Positions 17,279-26,951 of a stretch of 64,000 bases of DNA are shown in pieces; within the stretch, counting starts at the first letter, position 1, and each line of letters begins with the position of its first letter. The stretch is from Methylotenera versatilis 7 (lineage in GTDB: Bacteria > Pseudomonadota > Gammaproteobacteria > Burkholderiales > Methylophilaceae), in assembly GCF_000799165.1 (NCBI RefSeq), contig NZ_JUGF01000002.1, positions 744,001 through 808,000 on the forward strand. Direction: 5' to 3'. The notes beneath the pieces are model-generated. The model was not told where the DNA came from. It made no database searches and was given only the letters and a program-made list of their open reading frames with translations. Made by a program: the position numbers and the translations under genes.

Positions 17279-17314
17279 AGACGCGGTAGCTTAAAAAATA
17301 GGCTGCCGCAGTCT
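17279..17314 (+). other. Intercistronic hairpin between urtA and urtB
   Basis: AGAC-GCGGTAGC pairs with GCTGCCGC-A-GTCT (12 bp, one G-U pair and one bulge) across an A-rich loop at 17291-17301. No T run follows. This place after a binding-protein gene is typical for structures that stabilise the upstream mRNA, so that more binding protein than permease is made. Confidence 0.55.
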
Positions 17315-17373
17315 GCAAATAAGTAAGCGTATCAGCAACATTATTTTTTAGTAGTAATTAAGTAGGAGGCCAT

Positions 17374-18291
17374 ATGTTTGGTTATTCAATGGGTGATATC
17401 GGCAATATTATGATCATGCAGGGGTTTTCTGGCCTGAGCATGTTTACAGTGCTGCTACTCATGGCATTAGGTCTTGCCATTATTTTCGGCCAAATGGGCG
17501 TGATTAATATGGCGCATGGTGAGTTTATGACCATAGGCGCGTATACAACAGTGATGCTGTCAAAAGTGGCAGCCACTTATGGATTTGTAAATTATTACTT
17601 TCTCATTGCCATCGTGTTGGCGTTTATCTTAGCCTTTGCACTGGGATATTTTGTTGAATTCATAATGATTCGGCATCTCTACAAGCGGCCCTTAGATACC
17701 TTATTGGCAACATGGGGTTTGAGCTTGGTGATGCAACAGGCGTTTCGTTCCAGTTTTGGCGCGAAAGAGATGAGTGCTGAACTTCCAGAATGGATGTTAG
17801 GCTCATTTAAACCAACCCCCGATATTGATATTCCGATTAACGGTGTTTTTGTGATGGTGCTGGCATTGCTGGTAACCGCAGGCGTTTATATCTTTATGTA
17901 TCGCTCACGTTGGGGTTTAAGAGTACGCGCCACTGTGCAAAATCGCGTGATGGCAGGTGCGGTTGGTATCAATACCAAAAAAGTAGATCGCGTCACATTC
18001 GCTTTAGGTTGCGGCATTGCTGGTGTTGCTGGTGCAGCGTTTACCACGATCGCTTCAACAGGCCCAACCACAGGTACGCTTTATATTGTAGATAGCTTTA
18101 TGGTCGTGGTATTTGGTGGCGCAGCCAGCTTAATGGGTACGATCGCATCCGCTTTCGGTATCGCACAAGCACAGTCCATCCTTCAATTCTTTATGACCAG
18201 TTCAATGGGCAAGGTGACTACTTTGCTAGTGATTGTCGGCATATTGATGATGAAGCCAGAAGGCTTGTTTGCTTCCAAACTTCGTAAATAA
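17374..18291 (+). CDS. urtB: Urea ABC transporter permease UrtB
   Basis: A 305-aa inner membrane permease of the LivH type. About eight hydrophobic segments are seen. Family stretches are LGLAIIFGQMGVINMAHGEFMTIGAY near residue 32 and the cytoplasmic coupling loop YRSRWGLRVRATVQN near residue 180, followed by GIAGVAGAAFTT. It lacks the long N-terminal extension of some UrtB proteins. AGGAGG lies seven bases before the ATG. It pairs with UrtC to form the channel. Confidence 0.93.
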   Translation: MFGYSMGDIGNIMIMQGFSGLSMFTVLLLMALGLAIIFGQMGVINMAHGEFMTIGAYTTVMLSKVAATYGFVNYYFLIAIVLAFILAFALGYFVEFIMIRHLYKRPLDTLLATWGLSLVMQQAFRSSFGAKEMSAELPEWMLGSFKPTPDIDIPINGVFVMVLALLVTAGVYIFMYRSRWGLRVRATVQNRVMAGAVGINTKKVDRVTFALGCGIAGVAGAAFTTIASTGPTTGTLYIVDSFMVVVFGGAASLMGTIASAFGIAQAQSILQFFMTSSMGKVTTLLVIVGILMMKPEGLFASKLRK

Positions 18292-18320
18292 TAGCTGCGC
18301 AAATAAACGGGAGAATGAAC

Positions 18321-19481
18321 ATGAATGCATCCTTAAGTAAATTAGTTGGCGGTAAGCAGGGCGCAATCGGACTCGCATTGTTAGCCGCCTTGATATTTGT
18401 CGTATTGCCACTTGGCGTCGATATATTCAGATTAAATCTGGTGGGCAAATACTTAACCTACGCTTTTGTGGCTGTGAGTTTAGTGTTGTTGTGGGGTAAC
18501 GGTGGTATTTTAAGTTTAGGCCAAGGTATATTCTTCGGCTTAGGCGGCTACGGCATGGCGATGTTCATGAAGCTAGAAGCCTCAGATCCGATTACGACCA
18601 AAATCCAAACCACGCCAGGTATTCCAGATTTTATGGATTGGAACCAAATCACCGAGTTACCTTGGTTTTGGCATCCTTTCCAAAGCCTGCCCTTAACCAT
18701 ATTGGCGATATTAGTGATACCTGCTTTGTTTGCTTACTTCATTGGTTTTGCCATGTTTAAGCGTCGCGTGGGTGGTGTATATTTTGCGATTATTACGCAA
18801 GCGATTGCGTTGATTCTAAGTATCTTAATCGTTGGTCAACAAGGCCTAACAGGCGGAGTTAACGGTATTACAGACCTTAAAACTGTTATGGGCTGGGATA
18901 CGCGCACCGATAGCGCAAAATACATTCTTTATTATGTCAATGGCATCTTGTTGATCGGCTCGATCTTGCTGTCGAAATATATCTTGAATAGTAAATTCGG
19001 TATGTTGCTATTAGCCATGCGCGATAAAGAAGAGCGGGTACGCTTCTCTGGTTACGATGTTTCTAATTTCAAAATATTCATCTTCTGTGTAGCAGCCATG
19101 ATTTCAGCAGTCGGCGGCGCGATGTTCACACTGCAAGTTGGCTTTATGTCACCGTCATTTGTCGGCATCGTGCCATCCATTGAAATGGTGATCTTCTGCG
19201 CGGTTGGTGGTCGTATGTCGCTGATTGGCGCGGTTTACGGCACATTATTGGTTAACTACGGTAAAACCGTGTTCTCGGAAACTTATCCTGAATTATGGTT
19301 GTTCCTGATGGGGGGCTTATTTATCACTGTGGTGATGTTTTTCCCCAATGGATTAGCTGGAATCTATGAAAAGTACGCTAAGAAAATTAAATTTTTACGC
19401 AAGTTTTCTGATGCGCAACCAGAGAAAGCAGCGGACGTAGTGCCTACAAACGAGATTAAAGAGATGGGAGCAAAAGCATGA
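18321..19481 (+). CDS. urtC: Urea ABC transporter permease UrtC
   Basis: About 386 aa, a LivM-type membrane permease. ATG 18321 is preferred over ATG 18315 because GGGAG (18309-18313) is then seven bases away. Motifs include LLWGNGGILSLGQGIFFGLGGYGMAMF, GGVYFAIITQAIALILSILI, and the coupling loop LLLAMRDKEERVRFSGYDVSNFK. It lies 29 bp after urtB and overlaps urtD by 4 bp, so translational coupling is likely. Confidence 0.93.
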   Translation: MNASLSKLVGGKQGAIGLALLAALIFVVLPLGVDIFRLNLVGKYLTYAFVAVSLVLLWGNGGILSLGQGIFFGLGGYGMAMFMKLEASDPITTKIQTTPGIPDFMDWNQITELPWFWHPFQSLPLTILAILVIPALFAYFIGFAMFKRRVGGVYFAIITQAIALILSILIVGQQGLTGGVNGITDLKTVMGWDTRTDSAKYILYYVNGILLIGSILLSKYILNSKFGMLLLAMRDKEERVRFSGYDVSNFKIFIFCVAAMISAVGGAMFTLQVGFMSPSFVGIVPSIEMVIFCAVGGRMSLIGAVYGTLLVNYGKTVFSETYPELWLFLMGGLFITVVMFFPNGLAGIYEKYAKKIKFLRKFSDAQPEKAADVVPTNEIKEMGAKA

Positions 19482-20221
19482 GCAACACAGACTTTGTCCT
19501 AGCGATTGAAGACTTAACGGTATCGTTTGATGGCTTTAAAGCGGTTGATAACCTGACCATGTATATCGATAAAAACGAGTTACGTGTGGTGATTGGCCCG
19601 AATGGCGCAGGAAAGACAACGGTTTTAGACCTGATTTGCGGTAAAACCAAATCGACTTCAGGTTCTATTAAGTTTAGGAATACTGAGCTGACTAAATTAT
19701 CAGAGCATGAAATCGTGCGAGCTGGAGTAGGGCGTAAATTCCAAACCCCTTCTATCTATGAGAATTTATCGGTCTATCAAAACTTAGAAGTTTCCTATCC
19801 AAAAGGGCGTGGCGTTTGGGGCAGCTTGTTTTTCAAACGCTCGGAAGCAGTGGTTTCTCAGGTAAAAAAGATTGCCGAAGAAATCATGTTAACGGACTTT
19901 TTGGAGATGGAAGCTGCACTATTGAGTCATGGCCAAAAACAGTGGCTGGAAATCGGTATGTTGCTGATGCAGGATCCAGAACTGTTAATGTTGGATGAGC
20001 CAGTCGCTGGCATGAGTGCGAAAGAGCGCGACCAAACGGCTGATTTATTGAATAAGATCTGCAAAAACCGCTCCGTGATTGTGATTGAACATGATATGGA
20101 GTTTGTGAAAAAAATCGCCCATAAAGTCACCGTCTTGCATCAAGGCAAGATTCTGGCAGAAGGTGCGATGGACAAAGTGCAGGCAGATGAAAAAGTCATT
20201 GAAGTGTATCTGGGTCATTAG
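19478..20221 (+). CDS. urtD: Urea ABC transporter ATP-binding protein UrtD
   Basis: A 247-aa ATPase of the LivG type. Walker A is GPNGAGKTT (residues about 40-48), the Q-loop region is GRKFQTPSIYENLSV, the ABC signature is the variant LSHGQKQWLEIG usual for UrtD, and Walker B is LLMLDEPVAGMS. The ATG overlaps the urtC stop. It drives urea import with UrtE. Confidence 0.94.
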   Translation: MSNTDFVLAIEDLTVSFDGFKAVDNLTMYIDKNELRVVIGPNGAGKTTVLDLICGKTKSTSGSIKFRNTELTKLSEHEIVRAGVGRKFQTPSIYENLSVYQNLEVSYPKGRGVWGSLFFKRSEAVVSQVKKIAEEIMLTDFLEMEAALLSHGQKQWLEIGMLLMQDPELLMLDEPVAGMSAKERDQTADLLNKICKNRSVIVIEHDMEFVKKIAHKVTVLHQGKILAEGAMDKVQADEKVIEVYLGH

Positions 20222-20284
20222 GCTTATGGCATAAAACACAGCTCATTAACGTAGTTGATATTGCTCGGATTGAAGGGAATAAAT

Positions 20285-20974
20285 ATGATTGAAATTGAAA
20301 ATCTACAAGTCAGTTATGGCCAAAGCCAAGTGATTCATGGCTTGAATTTTAAGGCAGAAAAAAATGAAACACTGGCGATTATGGGACGCAATGGCATGGG
20401 TAAAACGACGCTGTTTAAATCGCTAATGGGTATCTTGCCGAGTAAAAGCAGCAAGGCAGTGGTAGACGGTGAAAACCTGCAAGGCGCGGATAGTTATGAG
20501 CGCGTGGCTAAAGGTTTGGCTTATGTGCCACAGGGCCGCATGATTTTCCCTAGTATGACCGTGCAAGAGAATATCGAAACCGGATTAGAGAAATCCAAAA
20601 CACGCGAGATTCCCGAAGATATTTTTGCGCTGTTTCCAGTGCTGTATGATATGCGCCACCGTAAAGGCGGCAATCTTTCTGGCGGTCAGCAACAGCAATT
20701 GGCGATTGCCCGTGCTTTGGTGACGAATCCTAAAGTGTTGCTATTGGATGAACCTACTGAAGGTATACAGCCGTCGATTATTAAAGATATCGCAAAAGTA
20801 TTAAACGAGATTCGAAAAATGCGTGAAATTACCATTATTGTGTCTGAACAAGTGTTAAGTTTTACCATGGAAGTTGCCGACCGTATTATCGTGATTGATA
20901 AAGGCAAATTCATTCATGAAGACAAACGTGGCGAAGTGGATGCTGCCAAAATTAAAGGATATTTGTCGGTTTAA
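20285..20974 (+). CDS. urtE: Urea ABC transporter ATP-binding protein UrtE
   Basis: 229 aa from ATG 20285, chosen for the GAAGGGAAT ribosome site; an in-frame TTG at 20255 lacks one. It is a LivF-type ATPase with Walker A GRNGMGKTT, signature LSGGQQQQLAIARAL and Walker B LLLDEPTEGIQPS, the last characteristic of UrtE. It completes the five-gene importer. The urease genes begin 40 bp downstream. Confidence 0.94.
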   Translation: MIEIENLQVSYGQSQVIHGLNFKAEKNETLAIMGRNGMGKTTLFKSLMGILPSKSSKAVVDGENLQGADSYERVAKGLAYVPQGRMIFPSMTVQENIETGLEKSKTREIPEDIFALFPVLYDMRHRKGGNLSGGQQQQLAIARALVTNPKVLLLDEPTEGIQPSIIKDIAKVLNEIRKMREITIIVSEQVLSFTMEVADRIIVIDKGKFIHEDKRGEVDAAKIKGYLSV

Positions 20975-21014
20975 TTGATGCGGTTATTCAAGTATTTTGT
21001 GGCATCATAAAGTC

Positions 21015-21920
21015 ATGGATGATGATTTTTCAGTGCCTGCTACAAACGCACAAATTGGCTTGGGTAATGATTTGGCTGGGGTAAAACCTGTCCACTGGTT
21101 AGCCACGTTAACACTGGATTTTGCTGCGAAAGATGGCCGTAGTTATCTGGCAAAAAGGCAACATAATGGCCCGTTAGTGATACAGAAAACGCTGTATCCA
21201 GAAGGTGATGCGCTGTGTCATGGCATTATCATTCATCCGCCGGGCGGTGTTGCGGGCGGTGATGAATTAATACTGAATGTGAATGTGCAAACCAATGCCA
21301 GCGCCTTGCTGACAACGCCAGGTGCAGGTAAATGGTACAAAGCGAACGGCGCAGCGGCCAGCCAGCATTTGCAGTTTGATTTAGCTGAAAAATCCAGTTT
21401 AGAGTGGTTACCGCAGGAAAATATTTTGTTTGATGACTCAATAGTCAATTTTTCAGCTGACATTAACTTAGGTCAAGAGGCTTGTTATGCTGGCTGGGAA
21501 ATTTTGTGTTTTGGCAGGCAGGCAAAAGGTGAAAGTTGGCTGACAGGCAAATTGAATCAAAAATTAGTGATTAAGCGCGCAGATAAAACGATTTGGCAGG
21601 AAAGTGCATATTTACAAGCCAATGACCGATTTTTTCATTCAGCAATTGGTTTGGGCGGCAATGTTGTGAGTGCCAGTTTTGTGGTTGCTGCGGGTGCTGT
21701 ACCAACAGAGTTGTTCGCGAAATGCCAACAATTTGAAAGTGATAGTGCATCAGATAGTAAAGCTAAATTTGGCGTAAGTGCGCTGTCAGAAGTTTTTTCA
21801 GCACGTTATATTGGTATGTCAGCACAATCAGCAAGGCACTATTTTGAAGGGCTTTGGCAGATATTACGACCGTGGTACGCAAGCCGCTCAGCCGCAAGAC
21901 CACGCATTTGGAATACCTAA
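21015..21920 (+). CDS. ureD: Urease accessory protein UreD (UreH)
   Basis: 301 aa from ATG 21015; TTG at 20997 is a less likely in-frame start. UreD hallmarks are present: LYPEGDALCHGIIIHPPGGVAGGD, LLTTPGAGKWYKANG, LEWLPQENILFDDS and GWEILCFGRQAKGESW. UreD binds apo-urease and, with UreF and UreG, forms the channelled complex that delivers nickel and CO2 to the active site. It heads the urease block. Confidence 0.94.
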   Translation: MDDDFSVPATNAQIGLGNDLAGVKPVHWLATLTLDFAAKDGRSYLAKRQHNGPLVIQKTLYPEGDALCHGIIIHPPGGVAGGDELILNVNVQTNASALLTTPGAGKWYKANGAAASQHLQFDLAEKSSLEWLPQENILFDDSIVNFSADINLGQEACYAGWEILCFGRQAKGESWLTGKLNQKLVIKRADKTIWQESAYLQANDRFFHSAIGLGGNVVSASFVVAAGAVPTELFAKCQQFESDSASDSKAKFGVSALSEVFSARYIGMSAQSARHYFEGLWQILRPWYASRSAARPRIWNT

Positions 21921-21947
21921 AATTAAACTCAATAAAGTTAAAAGACA

Positions 21948-22250
21948 ATGGAATTAACCCCTAGAGAAAAAGATAAGCTATTGATTTTTACCGCTGGCCT
22001 GCTGGCAGAAAGACGCAAAGCGCGCGGCCTGAAATTGAATTATCCAGAAGCCATCGCTTATATTTCTGCCGCTATTATGGAAGGCGCGCGAGATGGTCAA
22101 ACCGTGGCATATTTGATGGGTTATGGCGCCACTTTGTTGACGCGCGAGGATGTGATGGAAGGTATCGCGGAAATGATTCCTGATATTCAAATTGAAGCGA
22201 CATTTCCCGACGGGACAAAACTAGTCACCGTTCATCATCCAATTCCTTAG
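21948..22250 (+). CDS. ureA: Urease gamma subunit
   Basis: A 100-aa protein matching the standard gamma subunit length and sequence ([59 protein letters not shown]). It assembles with UreB and UreC into the (alpha-beta-gamma)3 enzyme that hydrolyses urea to ammonia and carbamate. It lies 27 bp after ureD and 8 bp before ureB. Confidence 0.97.
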   Translation: MELTPREKDKLLIFTAGLLAERRKARGLKLNYPEAIAYISAAIMEGARDGQTVAYLMGYGATLLTREDVMEGIAEMIPDIQIEATFPDGTKLVTVHHPIP

Positions 22251-22258
22251 AGGTAAAA

Positions 22259-22567
22259 ATGATTCCAGGCGAAATGCTCATCGAAGCGGGCGAAATCAGT
22301 CTCAACGTAGGACGTGAATCGATTACGATAGATGTGGCGAATACGGGCGACAGGCCGATACAGGTCGGCTCACATTTTCATTTTTTTGAGACAAATGAAG
22401 CTTTAACTTTTGAGCGAAAACGTGCCTATGGATTCAGGCTGGATATCGCCGCTGGCACAGCTGTGCGTTTTGAGCCAGGCCAAACGCGTACTGTGCAATT
22501 AGTGGCTTTAAGCGGTGAGCGCAAAGTGTATGGTTTTTCAGGAAAAGTGATGGGTGCATTGAAATGA
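22259..22567 (+). CDS. ureB: Urease beta subunit
   Basis: A 102-aa beta subunit, seen in [31 protein letters not shown] and [34 protein letters not shown] lies just before the ATG. It overlaps ureC by 4 bp (ATGA), so the two are probably translationally coupled. Confidence 0.97.
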   Translation: MIPGEMLIEAGEISLNVGRESITIDVANTGDRPIQVGSHFHFFETNEALTFERKRAYGFRLDIAAGTAVRFEPGQTRTVQLVALSGERKVYGFSGKVMGALK

Positions 22568-24267
22568 GTGTCAGTATCGATAAACGCGCCTATGCGGAAA
22601 TGTTCGGGCCAACCACTGGTGATAGAATGCGCTTAGCAGATACCGATTTATGGATTGAAGTAGAAAAAGACTACACAATCTACGGTGAGGAAGTGAAATT
22701 CGGCGGCGGCAAGGTGATTCGTGACGGCATGGGGCAAAGTCAGTTGTGCGCCAAAGATGTGGCGGATACCGTTATCACCAATGCATTGATTATCGACCAT
22801 TGGGGCATCGTTAAAGCGGATATCGGCCTCAAAAATGGGCGTATTTCAGCCATCGGCAAAGCAGGCAACCCGGATATTCAGCCAGCAGTGACCATCCCAA
22901 TCGGTGCTGGTACCGAAATTATCGCCGGTGAGGGCATGATTGTGACAGCGGGTGGTATCGATTCGCACATTCACTTTATCTGCCCGCAACAAATAGAAGA
23001 AGCGCTGATGTCTGGCGTGACGACCATGCTGGGCGGCGGCACAGGTCCAGCGACTGGCACTTTTGCCACAACTTGTACGCCAGGCCCATGGCATATTCAT
23101 TGCATGTTACAAGCAGCAGATGCTTTTCCCATGAATTTGGGTTTTTTAGGCAAAGGCAACGTCAGCTTGCCAGAACCGCTGCGGGAACAGGTTGAAGCTG
23201 GCGTGATTGGCCTTAAATTGCATGAAGATTGGGGCACAACGCCAGCCGCCATTGATAACTGCTTGAATGTGGCCGAGGAAATGGATGTGCAAGTGGCGAT
23301 TCATTCGGATACTTTGAATGAGTCGGGCTTTGTGGAAACCACACTTGCCGCATTTAAAGATCGCACTATTCATACTTTTCATACCGAAGGTGCAGGCGGC
23401 GGGCATGCACCAGATATCATCAAGGCCGCTGGCTATGCCAATGTGTTGCCGTCATCCACCAATCCAACGCGGCCATTCACGGTTAATACCATCGATGAAC
23501 ATCTGGATATGCTGATGGTTTGTCACCATCTGGACCCTGCGATTGCAGAAGATATCGCTTTTGCGGAAAGCCGCATTCGCCGCGAAACCATTGCGGCAGA
23601 AGATATTTTGCACGACTTGGGTGCTTTTTCGATGATGTCATCTGACTCGCAGGCAATGGGTCGTGTGGGTGAGGTGGTGATTCGCACCTGGCAAACAGCA
23701 CATAAAATGAAAGTACAGCGCGGCGCATTAGCAGAAGATTCTGCCCGTAATGACAATTTCCGTGTCAAACGTTATATCGCTAAATATACGATTAATCCTG
23801 CGTTAACGCATGGTATTGCTGACACAGTAGGCTCTATTGAAGTGGGTAAGCTGGCCGATTTAGTGCTTTGGCGCCCGGCCTTTTTTGGCGTAAAACCGTC
23901 TATCATTTTAAAAGGTGGCATGATCGCGGCAGCGGCAATGGGCGACCCAAATGCGTCTATCCCAACGCCGCAGCCTGTGCATTATCGCCCTATGTTTGGT
24001 GCTTATGGGGGCGGTTTAAAAACTTCCGTCACATTTGTATCGCAGGCGGGATTGAAAAATCCGGCGGTCCAGGCGCTTGGTTTAAACAAAAGATTAGTAC
24101 CAGTTCGTGGCACACGCACGGTGAGAAAAGCCGATATGATCCATAATGGCTGGATGCCAAATATTGATGTAGACCCGGAAACTTATATTGTGCGCGCGGA
24201 TGGCATTTTATTGGCTTGCGAGCCCGCCAGTATTTTGCCGATGGCGCAACGTTATTTCCTGTTTTAA
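22564..24267 (+). CDS. ureC: Urease alpha subunit (catalytic)
   Basis: 567 aa, the full family length. The dinickel site is intact: HIHF around residue 137, the carbamylated Lys218 in GLKLHEDWG, and the later ligand-bearing stretches [11 protein letters not shown] and [15 protein letters not shown]. The mobile flap MVCHHLDP carries the catalytic Cys/His region. It is a cytoplasmic enzyme and needs the accessory proteins encoded directly around it. No truncation or missing residue is seen. Confidence 0.98.
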   Translation: MSVSIDKRAYAEMFGPTTGDRMRLADTDLWIEVEKDYTIYGEEVKFGGGKVIRDGMGQSQLCAKDVADTVITNALIIDHWGIVKADIGLKNGRISAIGKAGNPDIQPAVTIPIGAGTEIIAGEGMIVTAGGIDSHIHFICPQQIEEALMSGVTTMLGGGTGPATGTFATTCTPGPWHIHCMLQAADAFPMNLGFLGKGNVSLPEPLREQVEAGVIGLKLHEDWGTTPAAIDNCLNVAEEMDVQVAIHSDTLNESGFVETTLAAFKDRTIHTFHTEGAGGGHAPDIIKAAGYANVLPSSTNPTRPFTVNTIDEHLDMLMVCHHLDPAIAEDIAFAESRIRRETIAAEDILHDLGAFSMMSSDSQAMGRVGEVVIRTWQTAHKMKVQRGALAEDSARNDNFRVKRYIAKYTINPALTHGIADTVGSIEVGKLADLVLWRPAFFGVKPSIILKGGMIAAAAMGDPNASIPTPQPVHYRPMFGAYGGGLKTSVTFVSQAGLKNPAVQALGLNKRLVPVRGTRTVRKADMIHNGWMPNIDVDPETYIVRADGILLACEPASILPMAQRYFLF

Positions 24268-24285
24268 GTTTTTTTAAGATTAGCC

Positions 24286-24774
24286 ATGCTCAATATTACG
24301 CGGCGTTTGTTAGACAAGACCGCTCATCCAATCGATGACTATTTGGTCTTGCCATTTGATTTGCGGCAAAAAAGCCGCTTGCGTGTGACCTTGAAATCAG
24401 GCATTGAAGCGGCGTTAATGCTAGACCGTGGCACCATATTGCGCGGCGGCGATTTGCTTAAGGCGGAAGATGGAAAAATAGTGCAAATTGTAGCGGCGGA
24501 ACAACCTGTGACGGATGTCAGGGCTGAAACGCAGCAAGCGTTAATGTGCGCGGCATATCACTTGGGTAATCGACATGTGCCTTTGCAAGTCGGCGATGGC
24601 TGGCTGCGCTTAGAGCAAGACCATGTGTTGAAAGAAATGCTAATCGGTCTTGGCATGATAACGGTTGACCAGCTTGCACCATTTGAGCCTGAAGCGGGTG
24701 CTTATGGCGGTGGACACAAGCATCACGATGACGATGATAATTTATCCAGGTTACCTTCTGCGCGATTGCGGTGA
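24286..24774 (+). CDS. ureE: Urease accessory protein UreE (nickel metallochaperone)
   Basis: 162 aa. The N-terminal peptide-binding domain has DYLVLPFDLRQKSRLRV; the C-terminal metal-binding domain has CAAYHLGNRHVPLQV with the conserved His. The tail carries a short His/Asp-rich stretch (GHKHHDDDD), shorter than the polyhistidine tail of Klebsiella UreE. It brings nickel to UreG. It lies 18 bp after ureC; no strong ribosome site is seen. Confidence 0.94.
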   Translation: MLNITRRLLDKTAHPIDDYLVLPFDLRQKSRLRVTLKSGIEAALMLDRGTILRGGDLLKAEDGKIVQIVAAEQPVTDVRAETQQALMCAAYHLGNRHVPLQVGDGWLRLEQDHVLKEMLIGLGMITVDQLAPFEPEAGAYGGGHKHHDDDDNLSRLPSARLR

Positions 24775-24789
24775 CATGGTTAGCTAAAT

Positions 24790-25503
24790 ATGCAAATGCA
24801 AAACATTAAACCACAAAATATTGCCTCAAATATTGCGTTAAGTCGCTTGCTGCAATTGGCTAGCCCAATGTTACCTGTGGGTGCTTATAGTTATTCGCAA
24901 GGGCTTGAATGGGCGATTGAATGTGGTGAAGTGATCGATTTAGCAAGCGCCAAAACTTGGATCAGTGATGCGCTGATGATTTATCAGGGCAGGTATGAGT
25001 TGCCTGTGCTATATCGGCAATATCAGGCATGGCAATTGAATGACATTGCAGCTGTAAAAGAGTGGGATACGTATTTCCAAGCAGGGCGCGATACCAGCGA
25101 AGCCTTGGCGGAAACGCGGCAAATGGGCTATTCATTATGCCGTTTACTGAATGATTTAGGCAGCTTGCCAGCAGATTTTATGTTTAAGATTAACGAATTA
25201 GTTAACCCTGCCTTTCCAACCGTTTACGCGGGTATTACACATTTATGGTCAATTTCAGCGCAAGATATGTTGCAGGCTTACGCATGGTCATGGGTAGAGA
25301 ATCAGGTCAGTGCCGCCATGAAAACCGTGCCACTTGGGCAGGTTGCGGGGCAAAAAATATTACTGGAATTAGGCGCCTTTTTGCCTGAAATCGTTACTGA
25401 TGCGATGCAGTTAGAATATGCTGAAATCAGTAACTTTACGCCGGGACTTAGCATTGCTGGGTGCCGCCACGAAACACAATATAGCCGCTTATTTAGGTCA
25501 TAA
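24790..25503 (+). CDS. ureF: Urease accessory protein UreF
   Basis: A 237-aa all-helical protein with UreF hallmarks [53 protein letters not shown], and the C-terminal [15 protein letters not shown]. UreF binds UreD-urease and recruits UreG during activation. It sits 15 bp after ureE and 5 bp before ureG. Confidence 0.94.
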   Translation: MQMQNIKPQNIASNIALSRLLQLASPMLPVGAYSYSQGLEWAIECGEVIDLASAKTWISDALMIYQGRYELPVLYRQYQAWQLNDIAAVKEWDTYFQAGRDTSEALAETRQMGYSLCRLLNDLGSLPADFMFKINELVNPAFPTVYAGITHLWSISAQDMLQAYAWSWVENQVSAAMKTVPLGQVAGQKILLELGAFLPEIVTDAMQLEYAEISNFTPGLSIAGCRHETQYSRLFRS

Positions 25504-25508
25504 ACAGA

Positions 25509-26162
25509 ATGAATCAACCTGCAGAACTATCACAAGGAAATCTCAATCAATCCTCAGTAGAGCCGCTACGTGTTGGCATCGGTGGCCCGGTTGGCTCGGG
25601 CAAAACAGCACTTACATTATCACTTTGCAAACGTTTACGCGAAGAGCTGAATATCGCCGTGGTGACCAATGACATTTACACCAAAGAAGACGCGGAATTT
25701 TTAACACGCAACGAAGCACTGGCACCAGAACGTATTATCGGTGTAGAAACGGGCGGTTGCCCGCATACTGCGATTCGCGAAGACGCATCGATGAATCTGG
25801 AAGCGGTTGCACAACTTTGCAAACGTTTTGTCGGTTTGGATATCGTGTTTGTTGAAAGTGGCGGTGATAACTTAGCCGCCACTTTCAGCCCGGAATTATC
25901 CGATTTGACGATCTATGTGATCGATGTGGCAGCAGGCGAAAAGATACCGCGTAAAGGCGGGCCGGGCATCACAAAATCGGATTTGCTGATTATCAATAAA
26001 ATAGACTTGGCGCCCATGGTTGGTGCATCGTTGGAAGTGATGGACAGGGATGCGAAAAAAATGCGTGGCGAGCGGCCATTTATTTTTACCAATTTAAAAA
26101 CTGGGCAAGGCCTAGAAGAGATTGTGCAATTTATCAAAAAACAGGGGTTAATGCATGACTAA
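25509..26162 (+). CDS. ureG: Urease accessory GTPase UreG
   Basis: 217 aa. The P-loop is [11 protein letters not shown] (residues about 26-36), followed by [12 protein letters not shown], the metal-binding CPH motif in [29 protein letters not shown], and the NKID guanine-specificity motif. GTP hydrolysis powers nickel insertion into urease. No obvious His-rich N-terminus is present. Confidence 0.96.
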   Translation: MNQPAELSQGNLNQSSVEPLRVGIGGPVGSGKTALTLSLCKRLREELNIAVVTNDIYTKEDAEFLTRNEALAPERIIGVETGGCPHTAIREDASMNLEAVAQLCKRFVGLDIVFVESGGDNLAATFSPELSDLTIYVIDVAAGEKIPRKGGPGITKSDLLIINKIDLAPMVGASLEVMDRDAKKMRGERPFIFTNLKTGQGLEEIVQFIKKQGLMHD

Positions 26163-26208
26163 GCCTGAGGCAGGATTAAATTTTAGTGCATCATTTAGGA
26201 GTTAAAGT

Positions 26209-26790
26209 ATGAAGAAAATAGTGTTAACCAGTTTGCTAGTGGGGTTTTCTAGCTTGGCAATCGCACATCCTGGGCATGAATTAGTGGGTACGAGTTTAGA
26301 TAGTGCTTATGCCGGTTTTATACACCCGTTAACCGGCTGGGATCATCTCTTGGTCATGCTGGCGATTGGTATCTGGGCCAGCAAGCTGGGCGGCAAAGCA
26401 CGCTGGCAATTGCCGCTTACATTCCTTACAAGCATGACTTTAGGTGCAATATTGGGTTTAGCAGGCATCACTTTTTCTGGTGTAGAAACCGCAATCGCTG
26501 CCAGTGTGATGGCGATGGGATTATTACTGGCGATTAACTTACCTATTCCAGCCATCAGCCGTATCGGTATTGTGGCGATTTTTGCAGTATTTCACGGCAT
26601 GGCACATGGCGTTGAATTGCACTCACAGCAAAGCTATGCGGCATTGGGCGGCATGTTAATGGCCACAGCTTTATTGCATGCGATTGGTTTGATGCTGGCT
26701 TCACGTCGATTGAATTTAGCAAACTGGATTCAATCGCTGCTGGCTTGGGGCATTGCGCTGGTGGGCGGATATATGCTGGTTGCAATCTGA
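26209..26790 (+). CDS. HupE/UreJ family nickel permease
   Basis: A 193-aa membrane protein with an N-terminal signal-like segment ending SLAIA-HPGHE. The HPGHE and HPLTGWDHLLVMLAIG motifs (HX5DH type) are the conserved metal-binding sites of the HupE/UreJ family. About six hydrophobic segments are visible. Family members take up nickel or cobalt. The place right after ureG, with GGAGTTAAAGT before the start, ties it to nickel supply for urease. Confidence 0.88.
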   Translation: MKKIVLTSLLVGFSSLAIAHPGHELVGTSLDSAYAGFIHPLTGWDHLLVMLAIGIWASKLGGKARWQLPLTFLTSMTLGAILGLAGITFSGVETAIAASVMAMGLLLAINLPIPAISRIGIVAIFAVFHGMAHGVELHSQQSYAALGGMLMATALLHAIGLMLASRRLNLANWIQSLLAWGIALVGGYMLVAI

Positions 26791-26804
26791 TTGAATGCTG
26801 TTTA

Positions 26805-26849
26805 TACGTCAAATGACGTACATATTTTTTCGCCATACTTTATTACGAT
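26805..26849 (+). promoter_or_regulatory. Promoter of the NCS1-kinase gene with TACG-N8-CGTA dyad, site 3 of 3
   Basis: TACGTCAAATGACGTA at 26805-26820, the most symmetric of the three copies (TACGTCA..TGACGTA), followed exactly 23 bp later by TACGAT at 26844-26849. Being upstream of the sensor/regulator pair, it would allow autoregulation. Confidence 0.6.
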
Positions 26850-26951
26850 ATCAAGGCTAAATTATTGATCTATTGATTAAAGGCATAGTTATTGCTCATC
26901 ACAACCTGTTATTAGGCAAAATTAATTTACTTAAATAGTAGGAATGATGAG

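Noticed and set aside
17374-18291. UrtB as truncated, since some UrtB proteins are over 500 aa
   Set aside because: The shorter form of about 300 aa is a complete LivH-type permease, and a perfect ribosome site sits before the start.
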